64,000 nucleotides of DNA. Origin: Anaerostipes caccae L1-92. Its GTDB lineage: Bacteria > Bacillota > Clostridia > Lachnospirales > Lachnospiraceae. How positions within the stretch are numbered: position 1 is the first letter of the stretch; each line of letters begins with the position of its first letter. Below are positions 17,740-26,230 of this stretch, piece by piece. The stretch is taken from NCBI RefSeq assembly GCF_014467075.1, contig NZ_AP023027.1, forward strand, positions 2,855,501-2,919,500, read 5' to 3'. Below the pieces are notes generated by a model. It ran no database searches. It was not told the DNA's origin and saw only the letters and a list, made by a program, of their open reading frames with translations. The position numbers were made by a program, and so were the translations under genes.

Positions 17740-18414
17740 ATGAAAATTAAAAAATTACTGCCTGCTGTACTGGCAGCATTGTTAAGTCTGACGGTCATTA
17801 TATCACCGCTCAGCATCCATGCCGACGAAGATGATCCAAAACCGACCTCTATAAGAAGGCTGAATTACTCTAAGAAGACCCTGCGGGTAGGACAAAAATT
17901 TGAGCTGGAAGCCTACGCGCGCCCTTCTGACTACGACGATGACCAGCTGATCTGGTCTACCAGCAACAAAAAAATTGTGAAGATCGTAAGCAGAGACCGC
18001 AGAGATGATGACATCACTGTAAAAGCAGTGAAAACTGGAAAAGTTAAAATCACCTGCCGTATCCGTGGTACAAAGAAGAAAAAGACATGTACGATCACGG
18101 TAAAGAAAAAAGCAAAAAAGAAGTATACAAAGCCAACCAGAATCTGGGTGGAAGACCGCTACACCGATGTAGATGTTCATGATTGGGAAGACATCGAATA
18201 CAAGGTTTATCCCCGGACTGCCACAAACAAGAAGGTAACGTTTTCTTCCAGCAACAAAAAAGTTGCGACTGTCAATTCCAAAGGTTATATCTATGGCAAA
18301 AAACCTGGCAGAGCAACCATCACGCTGACTTGCAAAGATAATCCGAAGGTAAAAGCCTACGTCCACGTTTATGTGGAATGGGACGACGATGATGATTATG
18401 ACGATTACGACTGA
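17740..18414 (+). CDS. Secreted Big_2-domain protein, copy 2
   Basis: 224-residue paralogue of the preceding gene. Signal peptide (1-28, ending SIHADE) is followed by the same two Big_2 domains with long identical stretches, such as VGQKFELEAYARP, DDDQLIWST and CRIRGTKKKKTCTITVKKK. The C-terminus differs: an acidic tail WDDDDDYDDYD. I choose the ATG at 17740, which follows GGGAGG, over an in-frame ATG at 17710 that overlaps the end of copy 1. The two genes almost certainly share a transcript. Confidence 0.8.
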   Translation: MKIKKLLPAVLAALLSLTVIISPLSIHADEDDPKPTSIRRLNYSKKTLRVGQKFELEAYARPSDYDDDQLIWSTSNKKIVKIVSRDRRDDDITVKAVKTGKVKITCRIRGTKKKKTCTITVKKKAKKKYTKPTRIWVEDRYTDVDVHDWEDIEYKVYPRTATNKKVTFSSSNKKVATVNSKGYIYGKKPGRATITLTCKDNPKVKAYVHVYVEWDDDDDYDDYD

Positions 18415-18485
18415 CTGCAATGCATAGAATGTTATTTCCGTATTTTTTGTCTGATTCCGGTCATACTATTTCTGAGGTGATGACT

Positions 18486-18659
18486 ATGAGAAATGAAGAT
18501 ATTCCAATCGGATTTACCATGGAACTGGCACAGCACGAAAATGCCCTGTCTGCATTTTCTTCGCTGACTTCTGACCAACAGCGTCAGGTCATCGACGGTG
18601 CCAAACAGATGAAGACCCGGCAGGAAATGCGGAATTATGTTGAAAACCAATTCAAATAA
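18486..18659 (+). CDS. Small hypothetical protein (57 residues)
   Basis: Short soluble protein with a pattern (MRNEDIPIGFTMELAQHENA, FSSLTSDQQRQVIDGAKQ) typical of a widespread family of about 60-residue Firmicutes proteins related to the C-terminal region of YdeI/OmdA proteins. Function is unknown. I place the start at 18486 because GAGGTG lies before it. An in-frame ATG at 18420 would add an implausible N-terminus. It is followed immediately by a terminator. Confidence 0.65.
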   Translation: MRNEDIPIGFTMELAQHENALSAFSSLTSDQQRQVIDGAKQMKTRQEMRNYVENQFK

Positions 18660-18660
18660 A

Positions 18661-18704
18661 AAAGAACAGGAAGCAAAAATTTGATTTTGTTTCCTGTTCT
18701 TTTT
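18661..18704. terminator. Bidirectional terminator
   Basis: AAAGAACAGGAAGCAAAA pairs with TTTTGTTTCCTGTTCTTT around a short loop, followed by TTTTTG on the + strand and by an A/T-rich tail on the other. It separates convergent genes. Confidence 0.85.
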
Positions 18705-18713
18705 GTTTTCCTG

Positions 18714-19148
18714 TCACTGTTTTACAAACTCAGGATTTTTCATCACATAGTTTATCTTGGTCTTATCGTTCCAATAACCTGCGAGAGCCACCGGAAACCA
18801 ACCAATTAATACATTTACAATGAGCGTTACGATAAGAAGTTTCTTCTTATTCTGATAAGACTGCACCAGATCTACAGATGGATTTTTTACTTTTTCCGCC
18901 TGCACAAACCTTAAAATAATAACGACTACATTATAAATGGCTCCAAACCAGACAAACCAATAACTTAATGCTAACCATGCATAGAAAAGTGTTACAACAC
19001 TCCAGAAGATACCGGAATTCCGCTCTTTCCTGCTCAGAAACAAACGAAACTGCTGATCCTTTTCATTTGGAACCTCCAGCTTTACGCCGCACCATTCACA
19101 GTACAGAGCATCCTCCCTGTTCTCTTTACCACAATTCTGACAAATCAT
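18714..19148 (-). CDS. Zinc-ribbon membrane protein
   Basis: 144-residue protein with an N-terminal zinc ribbon (CQNCG and CEWCG within the first 22 residues), a basic stretch (30-45) and three to four hydrophobic helices (about 47-85 and 103-128). The fold resembles many small Firmicutes zinc_ribbon_2 plus membrane proteins of unknown role. RBS GGAGGGAGAG before the ATG at 19148. It is the last host gene before the tailocin lysis genes. Confidence 0.75.
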   Translation of the reverse strand: MICQNCGKENREDALYCEWCGVKLEVPNEKDQQFRLFLSRKERNSGIFWSVVTLFYAWLALSYWFVWFGAIYNVVVIILRFVQAEKVKNPSVDLVQSYQNKKKLLIVTLIVNVLIGWFPVALAGYWNDKTKINYVMKNPEFVKQ

Positions 19149-19201
19149 CTCTCTCCCTCCGAATCATCGTATTGTTGTAACTAAATTATAGCACAGATAT
19201 G

Positions 19202-20002
19202 TCATTTTTTCCTGTTTTTATACAGTGCTTTACAGGTTTTTCCGCCTGCATAACTTCCTTTTCTCCAATTCAGCTGTTCCCAGTATGCTTCCAGCATTTC
19301 CTGAGTTTTCGGACCCCAAATACCGTCCTCTGCGAGTTTTGGGAGTGTCCCTGTATAGCATTGATTCAGCTTTCCCTGAAGCCAGCGGACCGCCTCTTTT
19401 GACGAAGTTTTTTTCACGGCAGTATATTTACTAGTTTTCCCCTGCTTTATTTCTTCCCCTGCAATTCCTTCAGCGATCGCCCTGGCCACTTCTTTGTACC
19501 CAGCTTTTTTGTACAGTTCGCAATCGTCTTTGTCGTCCACAAAACAAACTTCCACCAAAATTGCTTTATTAATTGTATGATTTAGGTAATAAAGTCCGCC
19601 TGTTGTCTTGATTCCTCTGTTTGTAAAACCAAGTTTTTTCATATTTTTTAAAATTTTTTCTGCTGCACGCTTTTTGATTCCGGAGGATGCCGTACACCAG
19701 ACCTCTGCACCGGCGATTTTCCCGTCGCCGGAACAGTCGTTTCTCCCTGAATTAAAGTGAATAGAGACATCCAGTGAAACTTCTCTTTTATTACATTTGG
19801 CAACAATCTTTTTCAGAACATCTCCCTGGCTCTTTCCGTTGCTGCAAGTACAATCGTATACTTTATGCCCGGCAGATCTCAACAGACTGATGATTTCTTT
19901 AACAACCAGCCTGTTTTCTCTTGACTCATCTAAAAGTCCGACTGCACCGCAGGCCACCTTCCCGGACGGATTATGCCCGGCACTGATATTGTAAACTGCC
20001 AT
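19202..20002 (-). CDS. Tailocin endolysin: N-acetylmuramoyl-L-alanine amidase
   Basis: 266-residue peptidoglycan amidase without a signal peptide, as expected for a holin-dependent lysin. The Amidase_3 domain (1-185) has zinc-ligand signatures SAGHNP at the start, SIHFNSG in the middle and the catalytic Glu in ILVEVCFV. The C-terminal region (205-266) is a peptidoglycan-binding-1-like module (EAVRWLQGKLNQ, EDGIWGPKTQEML). It sits last in the tail operon, 1 base after the holin gene, so it should be made late and release particles by lysis. ATG at 20002 follows GGAGGGGG. Confidence 0.92.
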   Translation of the reverse strand: MAVYNISAGHNPSGKVACGAVGLLDESRENRLVVKEIISLLRSAGHKVYDCTCSNGKSQGDVLKKIVAKCNKREVSLDVSIHFNSGRNDCSGDGKIAGAEVWCTASSGIKKRAAEKILKNMKKLGFTNRGIKTTGGLYYLNHTINKAILVEVCFVDDKDDCELYKKAGYKEVARAIAEGIAGEEIKQGKTSKYTAVKKTSSKEAVRWLQGKLNQCYTGTLPKLAEDGIWGPKTQEMLEAYWEQLNWRKGSYAGGKTCKALYKNRKK

Positions 20003-20003
20003 C

Positions 20004-20261
20004 TTATTCCCCCTCCACTAATCTCGTAAATGCCTGGTGAAGCCCTGTACTGGCAAGTCCGGAAAATGCTCCATAAACCACAGGCTCCAGTGCAACCGTC
20101 TTGTTTACGATACAGCCAAGCACCGCACCGCTGACGGCAAGAATCAATGGTATGTACTTGTTAGGAATAAAATCCAGCGATTTTTTCACCACATAACCAA
20201 TGATCAAAGATGCTGTCAGGACCATCGGCATATAATATTCCGTAATAAAGCTCAAATCCAT
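20004..20261 (-). CDS. Holin
   Basis: 85-residue membrane protein with two to three hydrophobic helices (MPMVLTASLIIGYVVKKSL; IPLILAVSGAVLGCIV; AFSGLASTGLHQAF), matching small phage holins of the Phage_holin_5 type. The start at 20261 follows AAGGGGGG; an in-frame ATG at 20309 would overlap the next gene upstream and lacks an RBS. Paired with the amidase gene, it would permeabilise the membrane for tailocin release. Confidence 0.82.
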   Translation of the reverse strand: MDLSFITEYYMPMVLTASLIIGYVVKKSLDFIPNKYIPLILAVSGAVLGCIVNKTVALEPVVYGAFSGLASTGLHQAFTRLVEGE

Positions 20262-20277
20262 CTGTTTGACCCCCCTT

Positions 20278-20562
20278 TTATTTTTCAATAATGCTCTCCA
20301 AAAGCTCATCTCTTATTTTCTTCATATTTTCTATCCCATTTCCTGTTATCTGATGGTTCAGCATTGCGGCTAAGCATTTGGACTGTTGTTTCTGCATCTC
20401 CTCCAGTCCTTTCAGCCGCTGATAGTCATTTTCCGAGTGCTCCTCCAGCTGTTCCACCCTTTGGCTGAACTGCAGAGCGGGATAAATGATTTTATAAATG
20501 ACGGCACCGGCACCTCCAATGATGCTGATGCCGCCGCATACTGCTAAAATTTGTTCGATCAC
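20278..20562 (-). CDS. Small membrane-anchored coiled-coil protein of the lysis module
   Basis: About 94 residues. A hydrophobic helix (VCGGISIIGGAGAVIYKII) near the N-terminus is followed by a charged coiled coil (RVEQLEEHSENDYQRLKGL) and a second helical stretch. Phage XhlA proteins have the opposite order, so this is not a clear XhlA. It could be a holin partner or a lysis regulator. I prefer GTG at 20562, which has AGGGTGAG at good spacing and starts after the fibre stop. A TTG at 20589 would overlap the fibre gene by 19 bases. Confidence 0.6.
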   Translation of the reverse strand: MIEQILAVCGGISIIGGAGAVIYKIIYPALQFSQRVEQLEEHSENDYQRLKGLEEMQKQQSKCLAAMLNHQITGNGIENMKKIRDELLESIIEK

Positions 20563-20570
20563 TTCTCGTC

Positions 20571-21701
20571 TCACCCTGTTCTTTTCCAATAATATACTGT
20601 TAAATATGGCTGCAGATTTTTGTTTGTGCCGTCTCCACCGCTGCTGTTTGTGGAATGGGCTGGTACCGTATGATTATGTCCTCCTTTACCAGACATAGAA
20701 TGTGAATGATTTCCTGCATACGGTGTTGCGGATTCCCATAGGGTATCCTTATTTTTTTCGGGGCAGGCCAGATCCCTGGCCCCTGTGGCTGAAGTGATAC
20801 AGTCAACATCAGCATATACTCCGTGTCTGTGGTTTCCTGCACTATTAATTGTATGTGTATGGTCTCCTACAGGACTGACTGACAATCCATTTACACTGTG
20901 GTTATGTGCAACTACTACAGAGTTTTTGCTTCCGCCCGATTTTTCTACGGTATTAAATAACGGATCTGTGGTGTTTACTCCTACTAATACCTGCCCTTTG
21001 GCAAATTCCTGCCAGACACCTCCAAAAAGCTGGGAAGGATTTTGATATCTAACAGATGTATAAACACTTCCGATAGGATATGTTTTTTCGAGAAATGTTT
21101 GGTTTAAGCGGTCCACTCCTGTTTTCAGTTCATTGACTGCTAAGACAAGACTCTGTTTTTCACTGGTCTTTAAGTTGTCCAGACTTCCCATTTTTGTCTC
21201 TACATCCTGAAATCTTTGATTTACTTCGTTCTTTCTCTCATCAAAATGCCGGAAATCGACCAATCCGGCAGGAGTTATCGAAATATCCGTTTCTGCTTTA
21301 CCGGAATTCTTTAAATGAAATTTCCATGTAACCGAAAACCCTGGATTCTCCGATGCCGCAGGAATCTTCTTTGCCTCTGATGCCTGTGCCAGACAATATA
21401 AAATTTCTCCTTCATCCGGATCCTGAGCAAAAATTCCGACCTGCCAGAGTTCATATCCTTTCACTAGCTTGGTATTTTCCAACAGCACAGAAATGTCGAT
21501 ATGTCCGTCTATTTCTTCTATCTGCTGAAATGTAATAAGCTGATTGGGACCGATCAGATCAGTCTGGTCTTCAAGCTGAGTAATGACTGCTTCTCCAGTC
21601 CCGGTCTGTACTTTTGTAAATTGTAATGTCTGCCCTGCAATCAGCTTATCCTGCAGAGCCTGCCCTTTTTTTGTAATAACTGCTGACTTCCATATATTCA
21701 C
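20571..21701 (-). CDS. Tail fibre / receptor-binding protein
   Basis: 376 residues, the only fibre candidate. The N-terminal region (1-150: WKSAVITKKGQALQDKL, GYELWQVGIFAQDPDEGEI) is like baseplate-attaching fibre N-termini of clostridial phages. A short heptad-rich linker (KNEVNQRFQDVETKMGSL) suggests a trimeric stalk. The C-terminal domain begins at YPIGSVYTSVRYQNPSQLFGG, a phage collar/baseplate receptor-binding fold, and contains HNH, HTH, HRH, HSH and HNH motifs like the iron-coordinating HxH of T-even tail fibres. I choose GTG at 21701: GAGGTGG lies before it and it follows the stop of the preceding gene at 21703. This protein should set killing specificity. Confidence 0.82.
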   Translation of the reverse strand: MNIWKSAVITKKGQALQDKLIAGQTLQFTKVQTGTGEAVITQLEDQTDLIGPNQLITFQQIEEIDGHIDISVLLENTKLVKGYELWQVGIFAQDPDEGEILYCLAQASEAKKIPAASENPGFSVTWKFHLKNSGKAETDISITPAGLVDFRHFDERKNEVNQRFQDVETKMGSLDNLKTSEKQSLVLAVNELKTGVDRLNQTFLEKTYPIGSVYTSVRYQNPSQLFGGVWQEFAKGQVLVGVNTTDPLFNTVEKSGGSKNSVVVAHNHSVNGLSVSPVGDHTHTINSAGNHRHGVYADVDCITSATGARDLACPEKNKDTLWESATPYAGNHSHSMSGKGGHNHTVPAHSTNSSGGDGTNKNLQPYLTVYYWKRTG

Positions 21702-21702
21702 T

Positions 21703-22269
21703 TTATTCCACCTCGATTCTGTAAAATTCATGTTCAGAAAGGCAGATTCCAGTATAAATCCACACATCTGCCTCAATTAATTCTGACATCTTGATTTTAT
21801 AGCTAAGATGCGCCGGTTTTACTTTATCCACAAAGTCCGTGACAGGCTTCAGATCTCTGACATATCCCATGACAAACACCTGAAATTTGTTTTTCTCGAT
21901 ATTCTCTTCAATCTGAACATTATGTCCTGTCAATACTTCAAGTACATTTTCAATTTTTTTGGGATTGTTAAACCGGTGTCCCAAATTTTCCAGCAGATTT
22001 TTTCTGCGCTGTTCTATGCTCCATCCGGGTTCCGGATAAAGTCTGTACTGTTCTTCCCAGTAATCCAGAGACCATGTTGCAGTCTGTATCATGATCTGAT
22101 CTATAAAATCATCCGGAAAACTGTTGATCTCATCTAATGCCAGCCCGATGCTCTGAAAAAGTTTAAGAGCGACATAGGAATTCCCGTAAACGGGGCTGAC
22201 AAAATCAATGATTTTCTGAGCTTCTTCACTGGTCAGAACTTCTTCCATCAATTTTGTATGTACTGCCAT
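21703..22269 (-). CDS. Baseplate wedge protein, DUF2313/XkdU (YmfQ) type
   Basis: 188-residue baseplate protein of the phage tail protein I / YmfQ (DUF2313) family. Typical features are the early LTSEEAQKIIDFVSPVYGNS, the central helix LDYWEEQYRLYPEPGWSIEQRR and the RHRFNNPKK-like GHRFNNPKKIENVLEVLTG segment. In PBSX-type tails this protein joins XkdT to form the wedge and to hold the fibre. RBS AGGAGG. It follows the baseplate J gene by 9 bases. Confidence 0.85.
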   Translation of the reverse strand: MAVHTKLMEEVLTSEEAQKIIDFVSPVYGNSYVALKLFQSIGLALDEINSFPDDFIDQIMIQTATWSLDYWEEQYRLYPEPGWSIEQRRKNLLENLGHRFNNPKKIENVLEVLTGHNVQIEENIEKNKFQVFVMGYVRDLKPVTDFVDKVKPAHLSYKIKMSELIEADVWIYTGICLSEHEFYRIEVE

Positions 22270-22278
22270 AACTACCTC

Positions 22279-23442
22279 CTATTCTGTCAGCTCCAGATTT
22301 TGAAGATCTAATACCGGGATCTTTCCGCCTTCAATCGGAATATTCACCTGCCCGGAATTTACAGTAAGATTGCTGAAATCATAAACCCCGGCTGTACTTC
22401 CCAAAATATTAGCTATCTTCGTATATCTGATTTCCCCGTCAGTCTCCGCTGTTGTTAAGTATTCCTGCATGCTTTTTATAAATGTTTCTCTGACGTTTTC
22501 CATTGTATTATCTTTTAGCTGGACAACCGCTTTCACCGCAATAGAAAGTTCTGCCGCTGGTTCTACATTTACTATGGAGTTGACAGGCGCCAGCCGTTCA
22601 TCCGGATTATCCGGCCTCATGATATAATTCTGAACTTCCAGACATAAGTCCTTTGTCGCAGGTTTTCCATCTGAACTTGTCAAATAGATGGTTACGATTC
22701 CGCTTCCGTCTTCCGGGCTGACAATCCTGGCATTCCCGGTCCCTTCCACAGATAAAGCCCAGCGTTTATAGTCGTTCATATTTCCCACGAACGAATCCCC
22801 TTGTGTCTGGTCATATTCCATGATCCTTTCTCTCAGGCTCTCATCTTCCTCTGCTTCCAAACCGCCTGCAATCGGAGCAGGATTTGTAACCGTGTTGATT
22901 CCTTCGATGATGTCTCCCTGCAGAATGACTGTATTCTCACCACTGTTTCCAGATAATCCGGCCTCCACACTCTGAATCTCTACATCCACAAAACCTTCTT
23001 CTGCAATCTGGACTTCCATTAAAGTCTCATACTCTTTCTCAGGTTCATCATTTATACTTTCTGTCGTAAAAACAGCACCCTCAGGTATGAGCGTGCCGGC
23101 CTGTCCTTCGATACGAAGAATTCCTTTTGCATTGATTGCTTCTTTTCTTTCTAATCCTCTTGTTTCCGCATGATAATCCAAATAAATTCCCTCAGCAAAT
23201 CTCGGCCAGATCAATTTGAGGGCCTCTACCAGTTCAAATTCTTTCATTCGGGAAACTTCGATGGCTGTCGGTTTGGTTAAATCATAAACATACCCGCCTT
23301 CTGATGTATCCAGATCCTTCTGCAGGTTATCCAGCATTCTTTTATGGACCTCTTCCTCACTGGATTCCTCAAGAAACTTAGGGATCTGAAAATCATCATC
23401 TTCTAATTCTTCCTCTAAATTCTCTAAAATTTCTTCATCCAT
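22279..23442 (-). CDS. Baseplate J-like protein, XkdT type
   Basis: 387-residue baseplate wedge protein (gpJ/XkdT family). After an acidic N-terminus it shows the family pattern YLDYHAETRGLERKEA, the beta-strand block GTLIPEGAVFTTE and the conserved APIAGGLEAEEDESLRERI stretch near residue 190. The C-terminal domain has NVRETFIKSMQEYL. In contractile tails it links hub to fibre and transmits the contraction signal. It is spaced normally in the operon between XkdS- and XkdU-like genes. Confidence 0.9.
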   Translation of the reverse strand: MDEEILENLEEELEDDDFQIPKFLEESSEEEVHKRMLDNLQKDLDTSEGGYVYDLTKPTAIEVSRMKEFELVEALKLIWPRFAEGIYLDYHAETRGLERKEAINAKGILRIEGQAGTLIPEGAVFTTESINDEPEKEYETLMEVQIAEEGFVDVEIQSVEAGLSGNSGENTVILQGDIIEGINTVTNPAPIAGGLEAEEDESLRERIMEYDQTQGDSFVGNMNDYKRWALSVEGTGNARIVSPEDGSGIVTIYLTSSDGKPATKDLCLEVQNYIMRPDNPDERLAPVNSIVNVEPAAELSIAVKAVVQLKDNTMENVRETFIKSMQEYLTTAETDGEIRYTKIANILGSTAGVYDFSNLTVNSGQVNIPIEGGKIPVLDLQNLELTE

Positions 23443-23456
23443 ATACTTCCTCCTTA

Positions 23457-23927
23457 CTATCTCTCAATTACCGCCTGCAGTTCTGCTTCATTTGAATCAA
23501 TACCAATGACTTTACAAAGTACTTCTACTGAATCAGGATTTTTCCACTGAAATGTGACAGACTGTACAAACTCAGTCCTTCCATACGGATCTGCTTCCAA
23601 GGCCTCCACGATTTCATTTTCCAATATACTTTCTGCTTCTTCTCTGGACCCTGCCTGAAAAGCCTGTTCAATATCAATTCCGATATCATCGCTGTATGCC
23701 TGACATACATATCTTTTTGTCTGAATAACTTTTTTGCACCACTGTATCCATGCCTCCAGACCGCTGCATTCTACCAGTTTCATAGATCCGTCCCTTTTAA
23801 AGTCTTCTAATCCGTCATCAAAACAGACGCTTGGTTTGTAACCCACCGGTTCCTCATCTATTTGTTCTTCCAACTGTTCTAATTCTAAATCCTCATCTTC
23901 CATATCCTCAGGAAAAAGATTGGCCAT
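23457..23927 (-). CDS. Baseplate protein, DUF2634/XkdS type (gp25-like)
   Basis: 156 residues. An acidic N-terminal stretch (EDMEDEDLELEQLEEQIDEE) precedes the DUF2634 core (VECSGLEAWIQWCKKVIQT, RYVCQAYSDDIGID). This family is the gp25-like wedge component of PBSX-like tails, which anchors the sheath start. RBS GGAGGTGATGAT before ATG 23927. Confidence 0.85.
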   Translation of the reverse strand: MANLFPEDMEDEDLELEQLEEQIDEEPVGYKPSVCFDDGLEDFKRDGSMKLVECSGLEAWIQWCKKVIQTKRYVCQAYSDDIGIDIEQAFQAGSREEAESILENEIVEALEADPYGRTEFVQSVTFQWKNPDSVEVLCKVIGIDSNEAELQAVIER

Positions 23928-23944
23928 ATCATCACCTCCCTAAA

Positions 23945-24232
23945 TTATGATTCATCCACCATTTCTACCTGATCTACTACCACAGGCGTTTCATCTGCCC
24001 ATACGACCAATACTCTGATGCTTTTGCCTGCTGACTGTGCAAGTTTTCCTTTCAAGGTACTGCACAGAACAAGTTCATCATTTCCGATGACATTATCAGG
24101 AAAGCTATCCAGCACCAATCCCTTATTTTTATACGTTCCTATCTCCGCATTGGGGATAAATCCTGCCTCCTTGATTTTTCCCATTCTCTTCTGTAAAATA
24201 GCCGCCAGTCTTATATTCCCTTTTACTGCCAT
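23945..24232 (-). CDS. DUF2577/XkdR-type tail protein
   Basis: 95-residue protein of the XkdR/DUF2577 family (IRLAAILQKRMGKIKEAG; LCSTLKGKLAQSAGKSIRVLV), a small OB-like protein placed between hub and XkdS in PBSX-like tails and proposed to sit at the spike. The start overlaps the stop of the upstream hub gene (TGATG), so translation is coupled. Confidence 0.8.
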   Translation of the reverse strand: MAVKGNIRLAAILQKRMGKIKEAGFIPNAEIGTYKNKGLVLDSFPDNVIGNDELVLCSTLKGKLAQSAGKSIRVLVVWADETPVVVDQVEMVDES

Positions 24233-25236
24233 CAGGTCTCCACCTCCAAGCTCATTGTTCCATTGAAGCAGTCATGTTCGATTCCGATAACGGTATAATA
24301 ACCTTCCAGAGCTCCTGCACTGCTTTTAATCCTGTGGCCCTTTTTAATATATGGATTATCTACTGCTTCAAGAGTACGTTCATATATTGGTTTCCCTTGT
24401 TCTTTCAAAATTTCTTTTGCTTCTTTCTTTGCATGGGCAGACTTCTTATCATCTGAGTCTCTCACAATAATTTGCTGAAGTGTACCATAACGGGATGTAT
24501 TTCCTTTGACTACTGTCACCTTTTTTGGCGGAAGCTCCTTTTTCTCTGACTCCTGTTCCCGGTAAATCGCCACCTTTGTCACCATTCCATCCATGGTAAC
24601 TCTTGTATTCTGTGACAACGCGGAGTCCTTTTGATTTAATGTATAAATCTTCTTGTTGTATGCCCTCTTCCGTATGGTCAAAACTCCTTTTTCACAGTAG
24701 ATCACATATTTCGTTCCTGTCTTTTTCTTCACTTCATCCAAAATCGAAAGTATGGCATCAGAAATAGTCTCTTCCCTGATGATCTTCCTCTTATGTTTGA
24801 TACTTTTATACTGAAAGTTTAATTTGATTCCCCATCGCTTACAAATTGTCTGAAGAATGGTCTTCGTATTTTTTCCTTTTGAAAAGAAAAAATTATCCTG
24901 TGAATTCTGCAGATAGATCAGCCGGTCATATGCCATTAAATTCAGATCCTTTGTCACATCACTCGTATAATCTTTCTCCCATATGATTCCTCTGAATATT
25001 TCCTTGTAACCGCTTCCGGTATCACAATACAGGTATAACGAATCCCGGACTGTAATGTTATTATATAGATATTTGTTCTTATCTTTTATATTTGGAATCG
25101 TAATGGAAACGCTTTGAGCCAGTTCCTCATTGTTTTGTGACGTTGTAAGGCTCGTCAGCAGATTTGAAACGTTATAATTCGCTTTTTTTGTTTTTATCAG
25201 ACACCTGTATAACGGATGCTCTAATGATCCTGCCAT
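24232..25236 (-). CDS. Baseplate hub protein, XkdQ type
   Basis: 334-residue hub protein of the XkdQ/YqbQ family. Typical patterns are SNLLTSLTTSQNNEELAQSV near residue 23, RDSLYLYCDTGSGYKEIFRG, and the C-terminal KKGHRIKSSAGALEGYYTV. In contractile tails it forms the central hub under the tube (gp27-like). ATG at 25236 follows AGGAGG; its stop overlaps the next start. Confidence 0.87.
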   Translation of the reverse strand: MAGSLEHPLYRCLIKTKKANYNVSNLLTSLTTSQNNEELAQSVSITIPNIKDKNKYLYNNITVRDSLYLYCDTGSGYKEIFRGIIWEKDYTSDVTKDLNLMAYDRLIYLQNSQDNFFFSKGKNTKTILQTICKRWGIKLNFQYKSIKHKRKIIREETISDAILSILDEVKKKTGTKYVIYCEKGVLTIRKRAYNKKIYTLNQKDSALSQNTRVTMDGMVTKVAIYREQESEKKELPPKKVTVVKGNTSRYGTLQQIIVRDSDDKKSAHAKKEAKEILKEQGKPIYERTLEAVDNPYIKKGHRIKSSAGALEGYYTVIGIEHDCFNGTMSLEVET

Positions 25237-25246
25237 AGTCCACCTC

Positions 25247-26215
25247 CTAACTCACCATTTTTATCAAAGTGTTATATCCTGCCATGCCGTCCACCTTAAG
25301 GTTATGCTTTCTCTGGTAGGCTTTAATGGCTTTTACGGTTTTTGAACCACATATACCATCTTTTGTGGTTCCCACTTTTCCCTGAACAAATTTTACGACT
25401 TCTCCTCTTTTTCCGCTTCTGATCACAATCTTTTTCATTGCATTTTTTGTTTTTGCATCCAGTTTTCCATTCACAGATAATTTTGCATATTTATCTTTGT
25501 TAATTGCTTTTTGGAGTGCAACTACCGAAGTTTTTTTCTTGGATGAACCAGAAACACTCGGGATTGTAAGGACCTGTCCTTGATAAATCTGATATGGTTT
25601 TGTTTTGATTCCCTTTTTTCTTTGGCTGGCATTTTTCTTATCAATCAGTGATTTATTGGCCTTATATATTGTCTTATATTTTTGGCCGTCTCCATAAAAC
25701 TTTTTCGCAATGTCCCTCAGAGTCTCTTTATTCGTTCTGACCTTATATTTTTTCGTACTTTTACCCGATGCCCTTTTTTTCACTGTCTTATTTAAGGAAA
25801 GGTCTGCCGCCTCCACTAAAGAAATAGAATAATTGTAATCGCCCAGAGAAGCGATATGATAACTAAACTCTTCGATATATACCGGCAGTTTCTTTAACGT
25901 CGTACCGGGAATTTCCAAATTCAGCTTCTTGTGATTTTTCTTCCAGTCCTGAATATAATTGATATAATAGCTTGGGCTGTTAAGTGCTGTATTCTGTTTC
26001 TTTACAAAGGACAACGTATCCCTTGAAACAGCCGGGAAGATTCCTTCCCAGCTTACCGTACTTAAGTTTCTTCCCCTGGGCAGTTTTACTTCCCCCAGGT
26101 CTAATATTTCATACTCCTGAAACCTCGTTGTACTTGAATAAGACAGTTCTTCCGGAAGTAAGGGTACTTTTATATATTTCTTGGAATTGCCTGCCTCTGA
26201 TATTTTAATTTCCAT
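25247..26215 (-). CDS. XkdP-type LysM tail protein with a peptidoglycan-binding domain
   Basis: 322 residues. The N-terminal part (1-150: VPLLPEELSYSSTTRFQEYE) fits the XkdP/gp53 baseplate family. A LysM domain (about 160-225; ETLRDIAKKFYGDGQKYKTIY, YQGQVLTIP) follows. The C-terminal region carries one or two peptidoglycan-binding-1 motifs (GEVVKFVQGKVGTTKDGICG, RKHNLKVDGMAGYNTLIKM). It likely positions the tail on the cell wall. Lies 11 bases after the tape measure gene. Confidence 0.85.
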   Translation of the reverse strand: MEIKISEAGNSKKYIKVPLLPEELSYSSTTRFQEYEILDLGEVKLPRGRNLSTVSWEGIFPAVSRDTLSFVKKQNTALNSPSYYINYIQDWKKNHKKLNLEIPGTTLKKLPVYIEEFSYHIASLGDYNYSISLVEAADLSLNKTVKKRASGKSTKKYKVRTNKETLRDIAKKFYGDGQKYKTIYKANKSLIDKKNASQRKKGIKTKPYQIYQGQVLTIPSVSGSSKKKTSVVALQKAINKDKYAKLSVNGKLDAKTKNAMKKIVIRSGKRGEVVKFVQGKVGTTKDGICGSKTVKAIKAYQRKHNLKVDGMAGYNTLIKMVS

Positions 26216-26230
26216 TTTGCCCTCCTCTTC

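Noticed and set aside
20278..20562. Phage XhlA
   Set aside because: XhlA has coiled coil first and membrane helix last; this protein has the reverse order.
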